Assembly (NCBI GenBank): GCA_029204225.1
Contig: MU832624.1
Location: forward strand, 1-64,000
DNA from: Diphasiastrum complanatum
Taxonomy: Eukaryota > Streptophyta > Lycopodiopsida > Lycopodiales > Lycopodiaceae
DNA length: 64,000 nucleotides
Reading direction: 5' to 3'
Shown one piece after another: positions 11,568-25,188 of the stretch. Every line of letters begins with the position of its first letter. Positions within the stretch are counted from its first letter, which is position 1. A program made the translations under genes and the position numbers. The notes below the pieces were generated by a model. The model was not told the origin of the DNA, did no database searches, and worked only from the letters and a program-made list of their open reading frames with translations.

Positions 11568-12205
11568 TTATTTGTGATCTCCGTTTTCATTAGAAGATGC
11601 ATGCATATTATCATTTTCATTTGTTTCAAAGTAAGATTCAAACACCTCATCATCATAATTATTAGAATCAAGTTGATTACTCTTTTTTCCAATTGTGTTT
11701 GCCTCTTCAATTTGTTTCTTTCTTTGTTTTCTCATGTCTATCAAAACTTGACGTTGATTGTAACTAAATACGGATGGATCAACTCCGTGGATTGGCATTC
11801 GATGTATTGGCTGCACACATGAAACAAATTCCATAAGTGACATATATAGATTGACGAAAATTATAATAAAAAACAATCATATAAAGTTAACAAACCTCAC
11901 TGTCTTCCAAATTCAATGATTGACCTTTTCCTTTTCGTCCAAACTTCCACAAATAATTTTCAACAGTGCGTCTTTCACGCATCTTTTTTCCATCACACTT
12001 GAGGCATGTGCACCATATTTGAAAGTAATTTCTCTACGAGAAACAAAAATCAAGTACATGTCACTTTAGCACAATAGTTTAACTTATAATAACAAAGAAG
12101 TTTTTATGAACAAGAAAACATGCATATTTATTACTTACCCTGTTAACTTGAGTAGTGTCTTCATCGCAGGATTGATCTGAATGTAATTCATCTTGTTGTA
12201 ATAAA
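11568..12205 (-). CDS. Spliced protein of unknown function (3' end), three exons
   Basis: I do not recognise the product. Three exons on the minus strand join in phase through GT-AG introns: 12139-12205 (begins inside a codon, acidic, LLQQDELHSDQSCDED), 11896-12033 (WCTCLKCDGKKMRERRTVEN, then a basic stretch) and 11568-11810 (MPIHGVDPSVFSYNQRQVL, then a Lys/Glu-rich and Asn/Asp-rich tail to a stop). The C-x-C-x2-C arrangement faintly recalls the transposase-associated domain of plant CACTA elements, but that is weak. The 5' exon is not identified. No stop interrupts these exons. It is divergent from the next gene on the plus strand, with only about 130 bp between their nearest putative exons. 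It may be transposon-derived. Confidence 0.45.
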
Positions 12206-12332
12206 CTGCATATATGCACAAGTACAAAACACAAATAACATAAAATTATTGTACGATTCTAATGTTTTAATTTTTAGATAGTATTATTCTTATATGTTGT
12301 CACTTATATGATTTTTTTGCATCTTGGTGCAG

Positions 12333-13478
12333 GCTCTACACGCATATTTCTCTTCTTTTGTTAACACAGGTATGAATCCCACTCCAATATGCATTAAAGT
12401 TCTATAGTCAATTTTTTTTTCTACTTCATTTCAATATATTAGAGTTTATTTTAATGTATTGTATGTTTATGAATGTAGTAATCATGTTGGGGTCAGGCAG
12501 TGGTGAAAGCTCGGGAGACTATGTTAAAAATTTATATGAATCATTAACTACTGAGCAAAAAACACAACTGCAAAGTATGCTTAGCCGAGATGAGGGTGGT
12601 CCCTCACAAGCGGTTTGCGGCTCCCGCCCCCACCAAAGAGTCATCCACAAATCCTTATTATGGCGTGGAACCTCAAGGTAATATAGTTGCCAATAGAAAA
12701 GGGAGGGTGGTTTTGGACCGGCTCTATTCTTTATGCCAATGCCATTTTGGCGATAGATTGTTTAGTAAATGGTCCGAACAACCTACCGCCGATAAATGAC
12801 AGGTTATTGGTACCCTTCGTGACGAATTCCAACAAGAAGAGGAATTCGAAGAGAAGGAAATTCATAAGCATATGATCTTATGGATTAGGCATTGTCATGA
12901 TATGGCATGACGATCTTATAGGGATGGGCAATCCAAGCCCTCCTAGTGTTCAAGAAATGGATGGAACCATGTAAAAGCGGATGAACGAACACCAGATTTA
13001 TACAAGATCCAGAAAGATGTTGCGGCCGCTAGGATGCATGGGATAGGCAATCCGAGGCTGGGCTCGAGCGGAAAGACGGGATTGCAAGCAAGCATGGTAA
13101 GTGAGCTTACACTTCTATTATAGTTTATCTTTGATTTCATATGTTTTTATTTTTTAATATGGATTATGACTAACTGCTCCAACGTAGCCCTAAATTAATT
13201 TCAACTTAAATTGAATGCATGGATAGTTGGCGGACTATGGACGTCTGCCAACTAAGGAGGAATACGAATTGCCTACAAGGAATCGTACGACGCATTAGTC
13301 GACAAACTAAATAGCAAGGGTCATCCTCCAAATGTAAGTACTAGTTTTTGTATTCATAATAATGTGGTTTGTATTCTGACAGCAATTTTATTTTATTTAA
13401 TATGATCAAGCATTAAATATTAATGTAGTTTGTTTGCTTGTGTTCATGCAGACTGGACGTCACGACGACGATGAGTAG
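12333..13478 (+). pseudogene. Unknown spliced gene, divergent partner, frameshifted
   Basis: Not recognised. Candidate exons on the plus strand lie at about 12333-12370, 12481-12910, 13000-13097, 13230-13335 and 13452-13478, with plausible GT-AG borders. The central exon starts MLGSGSGESSGDYVKNLYES and ends in RDEFQQEEEFEEKEIHKHMI followed by LWIRHCHDMA, but two frame changes are needed between. Later parts read YKESYDALVDKLNSKGHPPN, splicing to TGRHDDDE and a stop. That last pattern recalls the 3' end of plant transposase_24-type proteins, without proof. The frameshifts suggest a decayed gene, possibly part of the same mobile unit as the divergent gene. Confidence 0.35.
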
Positions 13479-13906
13479 ATTAGGTTTATAAATTTTAGTT
13501 GATGTTAGATCTAGAAAGACTCATGCGACATTAAAACACCAATTTTGTAATACATTGATTGATATTATAAAAATATTATCATTGCAAATGATCTTGCTAT
13601 ATTGCCATTGCTTTTATGTGTGCAATGTTCTTTTTTCAAAAATTGCAATGTTGAATTTAGAGATGTGGATTGACGTAATAACCAACTAAGAATTTAAAAC
13701 CATGTGCAATGTTGGAAATCAAAACAACAATCAATATCATTTATAGAAATCTAAATAAAATTTATGATGTGCACAAAGCAATGCAATAAAGTATTGTCAT
13801 TCATAATGGACATGAAGTAATGCAATACAATATAAAATGAGAACTAATTTAAGAATGAAAAGTATCTCATGCTTAGTTTGTTGTTTGATCCAAATGTTGA
13901 ATGCAA
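13479..13906. other. No feature seen
   Basis: AT-rich sequence. TGCAA at 13902-13906 directly outside the LTR could be one half of its target-site duplication. The partner was not found. Confidence 0.4.
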
Positions 13907-14557
13907 TGTGAAAGATTTCATATCATTATGATCCAACTACTTGAATGATCTTTGGTTAGAAAGAGAAATACACTACCAATCTCAACAATGTAGAAAAATC
14001 ATCATCTACACACAAAATGAGATTCAAACACTAATAGAACTTGATCAAACTTGAATGAAATGAAAAATTATTGTTGTTGTCCATACAAAACCAGCAAAAA
14101 AAACTGTATTTCACATGTGTGGATCCAAAAATACAAAATTTAGATCACTTTACACATAGAATTGCAAGCAATCACCAAGATAGTGCACCAATGGATAGTA
14201 GAACCCGAGAGAACCATGTATAAGCATGAAATGAAATAGAGCAAAGAGAAGATAGCTCTTTCCATGAGTTGCATCCTTTTATAATAGGTCCAAACCCTAT
14301 TTGGCCACTTGGCATTCCCACCAAAATGCTAACCCTACTAATTTTGGGTCTAGATTCAATGTATCCAATTATTCAAATTTGAATCTACTCAAACTCGCAT
14401 TCTAACTTTCCAACACTTCCAAAAAGTGTTTATTCAAATGAAATTTAGAGTAATGAACTTTGAAATGTCAATCTCTAAGTCTAAAACAAGTTTTGGAATT
14501 AATATGCCAAATATGAAAAAATAACAAAATGTGATTAAACTAGTTGAATCTTTCACA
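13907..14557 (-). repeat. Copia LTR (3' LTR of a minus-strand element), 651 bp
   Basis: Read on the minus strand it begins TGTGAAAGATTCAACTAG and ends CTTTCACA, the TG...CA ends of an LTR. TTATAAAAGG near 14278-14287 (minus) is a plausible TATA box. A purine-rich tract (GAAGAGGGAG, minus) and the RNase H end of a copia pol lie directly inside it, which fixes it as the 3' LTR. A second copy of this LTR family is at 30330-30952. Confidence 0.75.
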
Positions 14558-14791
14558 CTCCCTCTTCAACTAGTTTTAGCATAGACTTTGATAACACTCC
14601 AAGTGAAGTCCTATGCTGGGAACAAGTTTTTTTCCCAATGCTTTGGTGAAGATATCAGCCACACATTCCCTTGAAGACACATGTTGAAGCTCCACCTCCT
14701 TTGCAATGACTTGCTCCCTCACAAAGTGATATTGTATCTCAATATGCTTGCTCCTAGCATAGTTTTTGACAATATAACTTTGATCCATCAT
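14558..14791 (-). pseudogene. Ty1/copia RNase H C-terminus with polypurine tract
   Basis: The minus strand encodes ARSKHIEIQYHFVREQV, then ELQHVSS and VADIFTKALG, the hallmark end of copia RNase H (SKHI-x-RYHFIRE ... DIFTKxL). It terminates just before the purine-rich tract at 14558-14567 and the LTR. RT and integrase are not seen to the right (14792 onward), so only the last roughly 60 codons of pol remain. Confidence 0.85.
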
Positions 14792-15470
14792 AAAAATGAT
14801 CTTCTTCCTAAGAATCTCCTTTCAATGACCATGTAATGCTCAAAATAGAAACAACCATAATTGATATAGAGAATAATGTCCACTTGGGATGCTTCACTAT
14901 TTCTTATACCAATTTTACGTATCAAGATATAACTAGAACCTGAAGAATCAAATAGAATGTAAATGAAATGATTCCACCATGCTTCCAACTCTGATCTCTC
15001 TGGAAAAATATAGCAAACAAACAATAAATGTGAGTGATCAACTTTTGCTTGCATGTCTCCTCCTGCTTTGTCCTTTGTTGCCTTGTATCCACCATGATAC
15101 TCCATGAATGAGCCTCCATCTTCATCTTGTCATAAGATGCCATCAAGCCTTGATAACTTGACCATGAATGAGTCATATAATGAACCTCCAATAGCTTCAT
15201 TTCCATCAGCAAAACCAGCCAAGAATGCTAGTACAAATCCAACATCAAAACACTTGACAATTTGCACACATCCACATGAAAATGCTCAAACATGAGATAA
15301 AACAAGTAAAGTAGACTTGAACAACACTTCCTTGCTGCTCCTTTCGTCCCTACCATATCCTCTTCGAAAGTTAATTATACACACTTTTGCGGTTTTTCAA
15401 CAGGTGGTTGTCGATTATTTTGACAATACTTCTTGATCACATTCCATTTTCTTTAAAAACAACTATGCTA
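14792..15470. other. No gene seen
   Basis: Overlapping ORFs of about 100 codons on the minus strand show no motif of copia pol or of any family I recognise. Confidence 0.4.
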
Positions 15471-15730
15471 CCTTGTGTTGGTTTTGACCCCTAGCACTCA
15501 CTACCTTCCGTGACCACAAGCTCGTTTAAAATCTGAAAGTAAGTCCATTAGGATCCTTTTTAGAATCTATATCCTTTGAAAAAAGATGAACGTAACTACA
15601 CCTTGTGTTGGTTTTGACCCCTAGCACTCACTACCTTCCGTGACCACAAGCTCGTTTAAAATCTGAAAGTAAGTCCATTAGGATCCTTTTTAGAATCTAT
15701 ATCCTTTGAAAAAAGATGAACGTAACTACA
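15471..15730. repeat. Exact 130-bp tandem duplication
   Basis: 15471-15600 and 15601-15730 appear identical, starting CCTTGTGTTGGTTTTGACCC and ending GAACGTAACTACA. Lack of differences implies a recent event or an assembly duplication. Confidence 0.95.
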
Positions 15731-16775
15731 CCTTTTTTATGAAATTTACTAATCACACATGTGAAGCTGGTAAAACATGACAGTCATCAAAATGCCCTAG
15801 GCTACACTTTACAATAATCTATTTGGTCAAGAATTACCTGAGTTATCGTCTTTGGAAGTTCTTGTAGTTTTCATGCAAAAATTTTTAAATAACCCTAAAA
15901 CACTAATGCATGCAATTTCCTCTTTGGAACAAATGGCACGTACTTCTTTTCGGTTACTTTTTGAGTAACAGTGTTGTTGTATGATGACAATGATAGTGTA
16001 CTTAGAGCAATCCGAAGCCATGAGTTACCCTAAACCCATGTGTTGTATCTAGCGTATGACGTTAACTAGTATTATGTATTTCACAAAATTGCTTGTTTAA
16101 GCAATATTGAAAATTTTATGCATAACCGGATACTATTTTGAATCTGTTAACTAACTTATAACTGAATCCATATGATGGATTGACAACTTCAAATAATATG
16201 CTACAAACGATTGCTTGGAATAGTATTGTTGAAAAATCAAAAAAGTTTCACTATTGTTGGTAGTTGAAATCACTTGAAAAAATGTTTTAATAATGTGGTT
16301 ATGACTTTATTGAAGTTAAATTTGATTTCAACCAATTATGAGGTCATAGAAGTAAACCATTGAGTTAGCTTGGTATTCATACCTGTTAACTAAATTTCGA
16401 CAATTTTTCATAACAATTGTGTGAAATAGTTGAACTTCAGTCTAGTACTCTTATTAAAAATGATTACTAGGTGACACGGTCATTTGTTCCAATGTATAAA
16501 TAAATTAAATACGACAATCAATTTAGTGTGTGTAGAACAATTTTTTACGCAATTTTTCTTTGATATTTGATACTTCCTCATTTGGAAAAATTGTTCTAAA
16601 TTGTTGTGACATTATAAATTTTGAGGATTCTGAGATATAGTTATGAGAGATAGCTTTTAAGAAGAATGAAGTCCATGATCTGAGTTAAATAGACTAACTT
16701 ATGATTGTGGTGCTGATGAGTCCAAAACAAAGTCCTGGTCATCTTTGTTTTTGTATAATAGGTCATTTGTCTTCG
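15731..16775. other. No feature seen
   Basis: AT-rich sequence without a supported gene or repeat. Confidence 0.5.
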
Positions 16776-17510
16776 TATCGGACACACGAACCCTTGGCCA
16801 TCTGACGTGCCTACATGTACAAACCAATCCTGACCAATTTCTCGTCTAGTCCAACTTTAGACGACCGTTTTCTGTTCGTACGAAATTGTTCAAGGTCGTT
16901 GCCCATTGGCCAAAACAAACGGTTGGATAAATTGAAACGTTTCAGTGGTAGTGGTCCAATATTTGGGAAGGTCAAAAACTAGTCCACTTCATATGCCCTA
17001 ATAGTGACCTTTTCGACACTTATTGGACACACAAGCCTTTTGGCCACCTTCCGTCGAACATTCCAACATGTATGAACTGATCCCAACCAATTCCTGGTCC
17101 AACAAACCTAGTTTCCTTGAAGCCCTTCTTGGGTCCAGACTTTGCACGAGTGTTTCCATGTTCGTACAAAACCTATCCCTGTGGATTCCCCTTGACGTTG
17201 CCCACTAGCCGAAACAAACGATTGGGAAAACCACCGTTCAGTGACATCGGACCAGTATTCGGAAAGGTTGAAAACTAGTCCCTATGCCCTAATAACGACC
17301 TTTTTGGCATGAAGAGTGTTTTCAAGAAAAGGAAGCCGAAATTGAGCAGTTGAGGGTCCCTTGGATACGTATCGGACACACGAACATGTGGCCATGTTTT
17401 GTCCGACGTTCCTGCATATAACAACTAATTTCGACCAATTCCAACTGGCCTAGTTTCCCCAACCCTTCTTTTGTCTAGACTTTGCACGACTATTTCTCTG
17501 TTCTTGTCAC
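16776..17510. repeat. Diverged satellite-like repeat, three units of ~245-350 bp
   Basis: Units begin near 16776, 17021 and 17370 with TATCGGACACACGAAC or a close variant. They then share a GGCCA block, a C-rich CCAACC block, GTTCGTACxAAA, GTTGCCCA and CCGAAACAAACG in the same order. The third unit is incomplete. ORFs here have no support. Confidence 0.7.
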
Positions 17511-18574
17511 ATGGAGTTGCCATCATCTTGCAGAAGGGTCTCCATACTTGATACCTTTACTTTTTGGATTTTTCATTCTTTTTCTTTACATGGCAAAACT
17601 AACCAATAAAACTAAGGGGTAAATTTTTTACTAAAGCTTAATATGACAACAGTAAACATATTTCATTTATTATCCCAATGAAGTAACCGAGATGTCAATT
17701 GTACCATAAACAAATGGCCCATCTTAGATTCTCTTTTGATGTAATGTGTCTTAACAAATAATTCACATTAGAGACCCCACAGCTAAATTGTACACCAATG
17801 AACATTTTACACCAAGGTATTCTTTTTTTGTTTCTTGTATTCAAAAGATCTTTTTTTTATGAGCTACAACATGGAATTTCTATATGCCCATGAGCTTAGA
17901 ATTTTTTGTATTGGTGGTGAAAAGGTCAAAACAATGAATATAGTTGCATTCTATATCTCATCAAACATCGAAACAATCTATGAAGGTTTTGTTTGATGTA
18001 ATTTCTCAATTTGCATATGGTTAGATAATTGGCATATGTACTAGCATTCTAATTGTGCATAAATGATGTTTATTACTAAGTATTCCTAAGATCTTATTCC
18101 ATTTAAAAACCTCCTATGAGGGCTTCCAAAATTTAAAGCACAATTTCCATAGGAAGCTACCTATAATCTATGTAGTTCAACCAACAATAGAGTATGGAGT
18201 ATGGCTTCTGTCCACTGATTGTTGTTTGAGAGCAAGCTAACATGATGAGAAATTTTCCCATGTCTATTTGCCAATGAGAAATCAGGTCTAAATCTGATTA
18301 TGTCTACTCTAAAACTTGGTACATTTCATCCAAATTCTTTCAAAACACAGATAACAACTTCTGCTTAGGTATGCTGAGATATAAATTTTGTTGTTGACTA
18401 AGTTCTTCTCTTATTTATTCGTACTGGTATGTGTTGAAATATATAGGTATATGTTTGAAATATTTTATGAATTCTAGTTGAAAAATGATTTGAATAATTC
18501 TCTCAAATTAACAGTAACACAATGAGAGTGTACAATGGAGTCTAATTTTTTTTTTTTGCCATGTGCAGAGATCC
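17511..18574. other. No feature seen
   Basis: AT-rich sequence. It could hold upstream exons or the promoter of the RING-finger gene, but none is recognisable. Confidence 0.4.
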
Positions 18575-19331
18575 ATGGTTAGAGAGGTATGCCACTATTT
18601 ATTTTTGTTTTCTTATTTTTTTGCAAATTGTGCATATATTGATTTCATAACATTTAATTTCTTTTCATAGGCCATCATCTTAGTGGACTATCGTTTAGCT
18701 GGTCCCATTTATACATGCCTTCTATGCAATGAAGGCATCTATAAAACAAAATTATGCATAAATATACACATGCTGACAAACGATGAATGTGAGCTTCCGA
18801 GCGCGAAGCAAGGAAGGAAAGTTCAATACACACTCGTATCAACATGGGTGAGAAAATGCAGGCTTCGCCAAGGGCTGGCAAGGAGGTTGATTATCTTGCC
18901 TGCTTGTACTATTTGCAAGCAGCCCTTGGGCACACATGATGGTCCTACAGGCTTGCTCTGCGGCCATTATTTTTGCTTATACTGTATCCGTGAAGTAAAT
19001 AAATTTTTTTGGTAAGTTTCATTATTTTGTTATTTAATTCCATTACGATATTATTCAATACTATTTATTGTATGTTTTTATTATGATTTGTAGTCCATGC
19101 AACATAGCCAGACGTGCCCTGTTTGCAGGGTCATTCTTCATGAGGGTTGCACCGTGGCCGTCAACACGGCGATGACGGATTTAATTCAGTGTATGCTTTA
19201 TATCATTCTATTTTCAAGTATTTTATACTCTCATTCTAAAAATGAAGTCCGAGTTTATGATTATTTAACTTTTTTATCTTATTTTTAATTTGCAAGTGTG
19301 ATATCCCGAGCTAGTCGACGAGCTACCGGAC
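18575..19331 (+). CDS. RING-finger (C3HC4) protein, partial gene model
   Basis: Four exons join in phase with GT-AG introns of 84-109 bp: 18575-18586 (MVRE), 18671-18994, 19094-19188 and 19298-19331. Exon 2 ends, and exon 3 continues, a canonical C3HC4 RING: CTIC, 14 residues, CGHYFC, LYC, ten residues, CPVC, with all eight zinc ligands present. Such domains usually recruit E2 ubiquitin-conjugating enzymes. An earlier CLLC pair lies about 60 residues upstream. The ATG at 18575 follows an AG, so an upstream exon is possible. Exon 4 ends at a GTAAGT donor and no next exon is visible, so the gene may be truncated. The domain itself is not damaged. Whether it is a host gene or a captured fragment is unknown. 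Confidence 0.5.
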
Positions 19332-20117
19332 GTAAGTGTTTCTATTGAACTATCTAAATCATTTTGTTAGTTGATAAAAGTACACTCTAAAGTTTTGAAA
19401 AATGTTCAATTTGTTATGCATTCTAATGGCTATGTTTTTATTCACGTGCTTTATTAAAAAGCCAAATGTTTCATGTTTACTATTACAAGTAGGACACTTT
19501 CCAAACTTTTCTTTATCAACATAGATATGGAGGTGATGTAATATGATCAACTAGGATCTTGATCTTATTCATCCACAAAACAATTGATGAGTTGGAGAGA
19601 GTCATTACACAGTGTGGTGGTGCTGCAGCAAATGGTGAATTTGTTGACATGTAATGAATTAATTAAACTTATGTAGCAATTGGATCTTCCCGACTATGGT
19701 GGACAACAGACACTAGGAAAGCTCAGGGTGTCTTCTCATCAGCCACCTATTGAGACGTAATATTTTTCAACTTGCCAAAAATTAATTTGTAAAAGATGTA
19801 ATGATTGAACCTTTGCAATTCTAAATTTAAAAATAATTCACGAATTAAGATTCTTTCAAACTAAACAAGTCTGCCAAACGGAACTTTGCCACCAAACTAA
19901 ATAATTTAACCTTGAGAAAACGGTTCAAAATTATAAAGTAAAAGTTGTTCTAGCTTAATATCTCAACAGTAGCAATTGGTAGTATGGTTTATTCCCTATC
20001 TTGTGGCGAGCGTGATGAACTTAATTCTATTTTTTTTTAATTAAAATTTGACTCCAAAATGATCGTTCAAAGTAGAGCTACTGTGCTGGAATTTTTTTCA
20101 ACAAACCCTAATTTTTA
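19332..20117. other. No intact gene; relic matching the LINE RT at 26.6 kb
   Basis: 19580-19620 (GATGAGTTGGAGAGAGTC ...) matches 26604-26650 inside the LINE RT fragment, and 19630-19690 (GAATTTGTTGACATG ...) matches 26997-27055, both in direct orientation. The right-hand copy has about 350 bp more between the two blocks. This segment lies just outside the left arm of the inverted repeat, as the matching segment lies outside the right arm. Confidence 0.6.
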
Positions 20118-21537
20118 TCCAAAGAGGACTGGTGAGAGGGAGCAACCATGCTTCACCCCAATAGTGCTCTAAATGTGATCAGATATGCCACAACAACGCT
20201 AATTCTCAACAAGTTACAAAGTTGAAAATATATGTCCAGTCTTTCCTACCATATTACCAATCAAGTCATACGCTCTGCCCTAGTATTAGGACAGATGTCG
20301 TAGATTCTACATAAACAATTTACTAGTATGTAAAACCAAACAACAATATTTCATGTCCTCCTAGGTACGTTTTGTTCATAGTGCAGGATATCACGGCACA
20401 ACTCCATGTCGTACCGACCCCAAAGAATTCACGTGATATTACGTAAATCCAACAACTATGGCAATAACTTGAGCAAATCCATGCTATCCAAGTTACACAA
20501 AAATATACACCAAGACCACATGAATGACCTGAAGTTTTGCTTAATTGAGTTTTGCCTAATCTACTTTGTTACGATTTTAGGTATTGATTTGAGTTTTTAC
20601 AAGGTTTTTGGTATACGATAGCGGTTTTGGATATGGTACTTCATTACATTATGTTTCGTCTTACCCTAATTTTTGTGCTAGTATTGGTAAAGTATGTGAT
20701 TAACATTGCTATTGACTTCATAAGCAAAACTCCATTCGTAAATCCCTAATATGATATCAAGGACTAAGTAAGACAATAGTCTAGTAACTCTTCAAATGAA
20801 AAGCCACAAAAAGTATAATGCTGAAAATAATATCTGGATGCGTGGTAAAGATATATCTAGTGAACCAACCATGTTCAATATACCACATATGTGATGTCTA
20901 GTAGTATGGTAACGGCTTGAGAAGGCAAAGTTAGAAACAATAGGTCATAAGGCCTATTCTATGTAAAGGTCATGCTTAAACCCTAAAGAACCATAAAGCC
21001 TTATGTAGAGTTTAGCTAGTAATCATTCTATGGTTTGCCATGAATCAAACATAGATACTGCTTATAGACTAGCAAGCAGTGGGGTACTAATTGCATAAAA
21101 GAGCACTAGCTAGTTTCACCTTCCATAAACTAGTGTATATCATACTTCTTATTGTTTTCAGCAATTAGTTACACCATTCTAGAGCTTGCAAATCTTATTA
21201 AGAGTAGCGACATAAGGCCTCTATGGTGCATTATGTAATACCTCACACAAATGCCATTCAGTAGCTATGAAAAGAGAAGTATTTTAACAATTGGTCTACT
21301 AGCATAAGGTCTGGACAAAAAAGATAGGCAATGCATTGCACTTCCCTCCACATTTCTAGCAACCATGTAACAGAAGCATTTGCTGAGAACTGAAGTGGCT
21401 TTACCTTGTAGAAGGCCGCAGCCAGCAGGTGGTCACGGTAGAGCGGAATTCTCAGCAGTCGATTCCACTTGTGGCAAGCAGACAAACAAAGTCACATGTA
21501 TGGGCTACAAATTAGTAGTCAATCCTACCATATTTCC
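20118..21537. repeat. Inverted repeat, left arm
   Basis: About 1.4 kb matching the reverse complement of 25189-26591 with moderate divergence and small indels. The outer edge shares CCAAAGAGGACT with the complement of the LINE RT start. The inner edge lies near GTAGTCAATCxTACCATATTT. No coding sequence of its own is supported. Confidence 0.85.
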
Positions 21538-24100
<2,563 letters not shown>

Positions 24101-24245
24101 CTTCTATTTTTTGAATCACTTCAAATACGACTTGCTGAGAGGGATGCGAAGATACCATCGTATCGACTCTGATTCATTCTGATATCATTGTATCAGCTTT
24201 GAACCTGTATATTCTGATACCACTGTATCAGATTTAATTCCATAA

Positions 24246-24257
24246 GCTCTGATACCA
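24246..24257 (-). other. Copia primer-binding site
   Basis: The minus strand reads TGGTATCAGAGC, an exact match to the initiator tRNA-Met site of plant copia elements. It lies about 150 bp upstream of the gag ATG and abuts the LTR to the right. Several degenerate CTGATACCACTGTATCAG palindromes lie between it and gag. Confidence 0.85.
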
Positions 24258-24258
24258 C

Positions 24259-25150
24259 TATAGGAAAAATAGTAATTATTCTTCCATAGAAAACATGATG
24301 AAAGTTTGAATAAATCAAACTAATATCAATGTCTTCAATCGGGACTGTATCTGATCTATGTCCTAATAGAACAATATTAACTCTGATTGAATATGCGTGC
24401 GAAAATTATACGCAGAATAAAAAGACAACTTAAGACAATTTTAGACAATAAGAAACTATTGATCAAAACTAATTTTTATAACTCTGAATCTGAATCATCA
24501 ATATACATCTCTTGTTGTCTTATCTTGTTGTTGTGTCTCTGATTGAGTGAGTGATTTACAACGAGTAGTCCCCATGTATTTATATTGCTATAGGACATGT
24601 CTTTTGGCCTTTTATTTACAGGTCTTTTGGCCTTTTAATTCTGAAATAGTAGATATCTAACCGTTTACGACGGTTGATATTCAAATAGACGCTTTGTTTT
24701 TAGGGTCGAATAAATTCTGTTCGCGAATTATTTGTGACAGTCCATCTCTTCGTTTTAGCTTCGTGTTTCGCGAATTGTTTGTGACACTTGTCTCTTCGCG
24801 ACATTTTCGTCTTTCACAAATAGTTCACGACAAATGACAAATTTGAGCTTGAAAAAGAAATTCAGAATATTTCGCGAAATATTCACGACAGTTTCGTGAC
24901 AGGTGAGCTTGGAGAAGAATCCAAAAGATTTCACAAATTGTTCGCGACATCTGAGGTTTGAACAAGAAACAGAATATTTCACGACAAGATTCTGTTCGCG
25001 AATCTTTCGAGCTTCAAACAAGATAGCCACGAGCTTCTACAAGAAACTGTTTCGCGAATCTTTCGAGTTGACTGCAAGATAAATTTCGTGAATCTTTTGA
25101 GTTAGTCACGAATACAAATGTTTTGAGTTCGCGTTCATTTCTTTCTCATC
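24259..25150 (-). repeat. Probable 5' LTR of the minus-strand copia element
   Basis: It begins beside the primer-binding site. TATAAATA on the minus strand at 24577-24584 is a good TATA box, so the U3 region extends to the right. U3 (about 24700-25130) is packed with TTCGCGAA and variants (TTCGTGAA, TTCACAAA), roughly a dozen over 430 bp, possible binding sites for a regulator. The canonical TG...CA ends are not clear, and the right border near 25150 is an estimate from where these motifs stop. Confidence 0.55.
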
Positions 25151-25188
25151 CTTTTACCAATAGCTTTTTTTCATTTGTTTTGCTGGTA

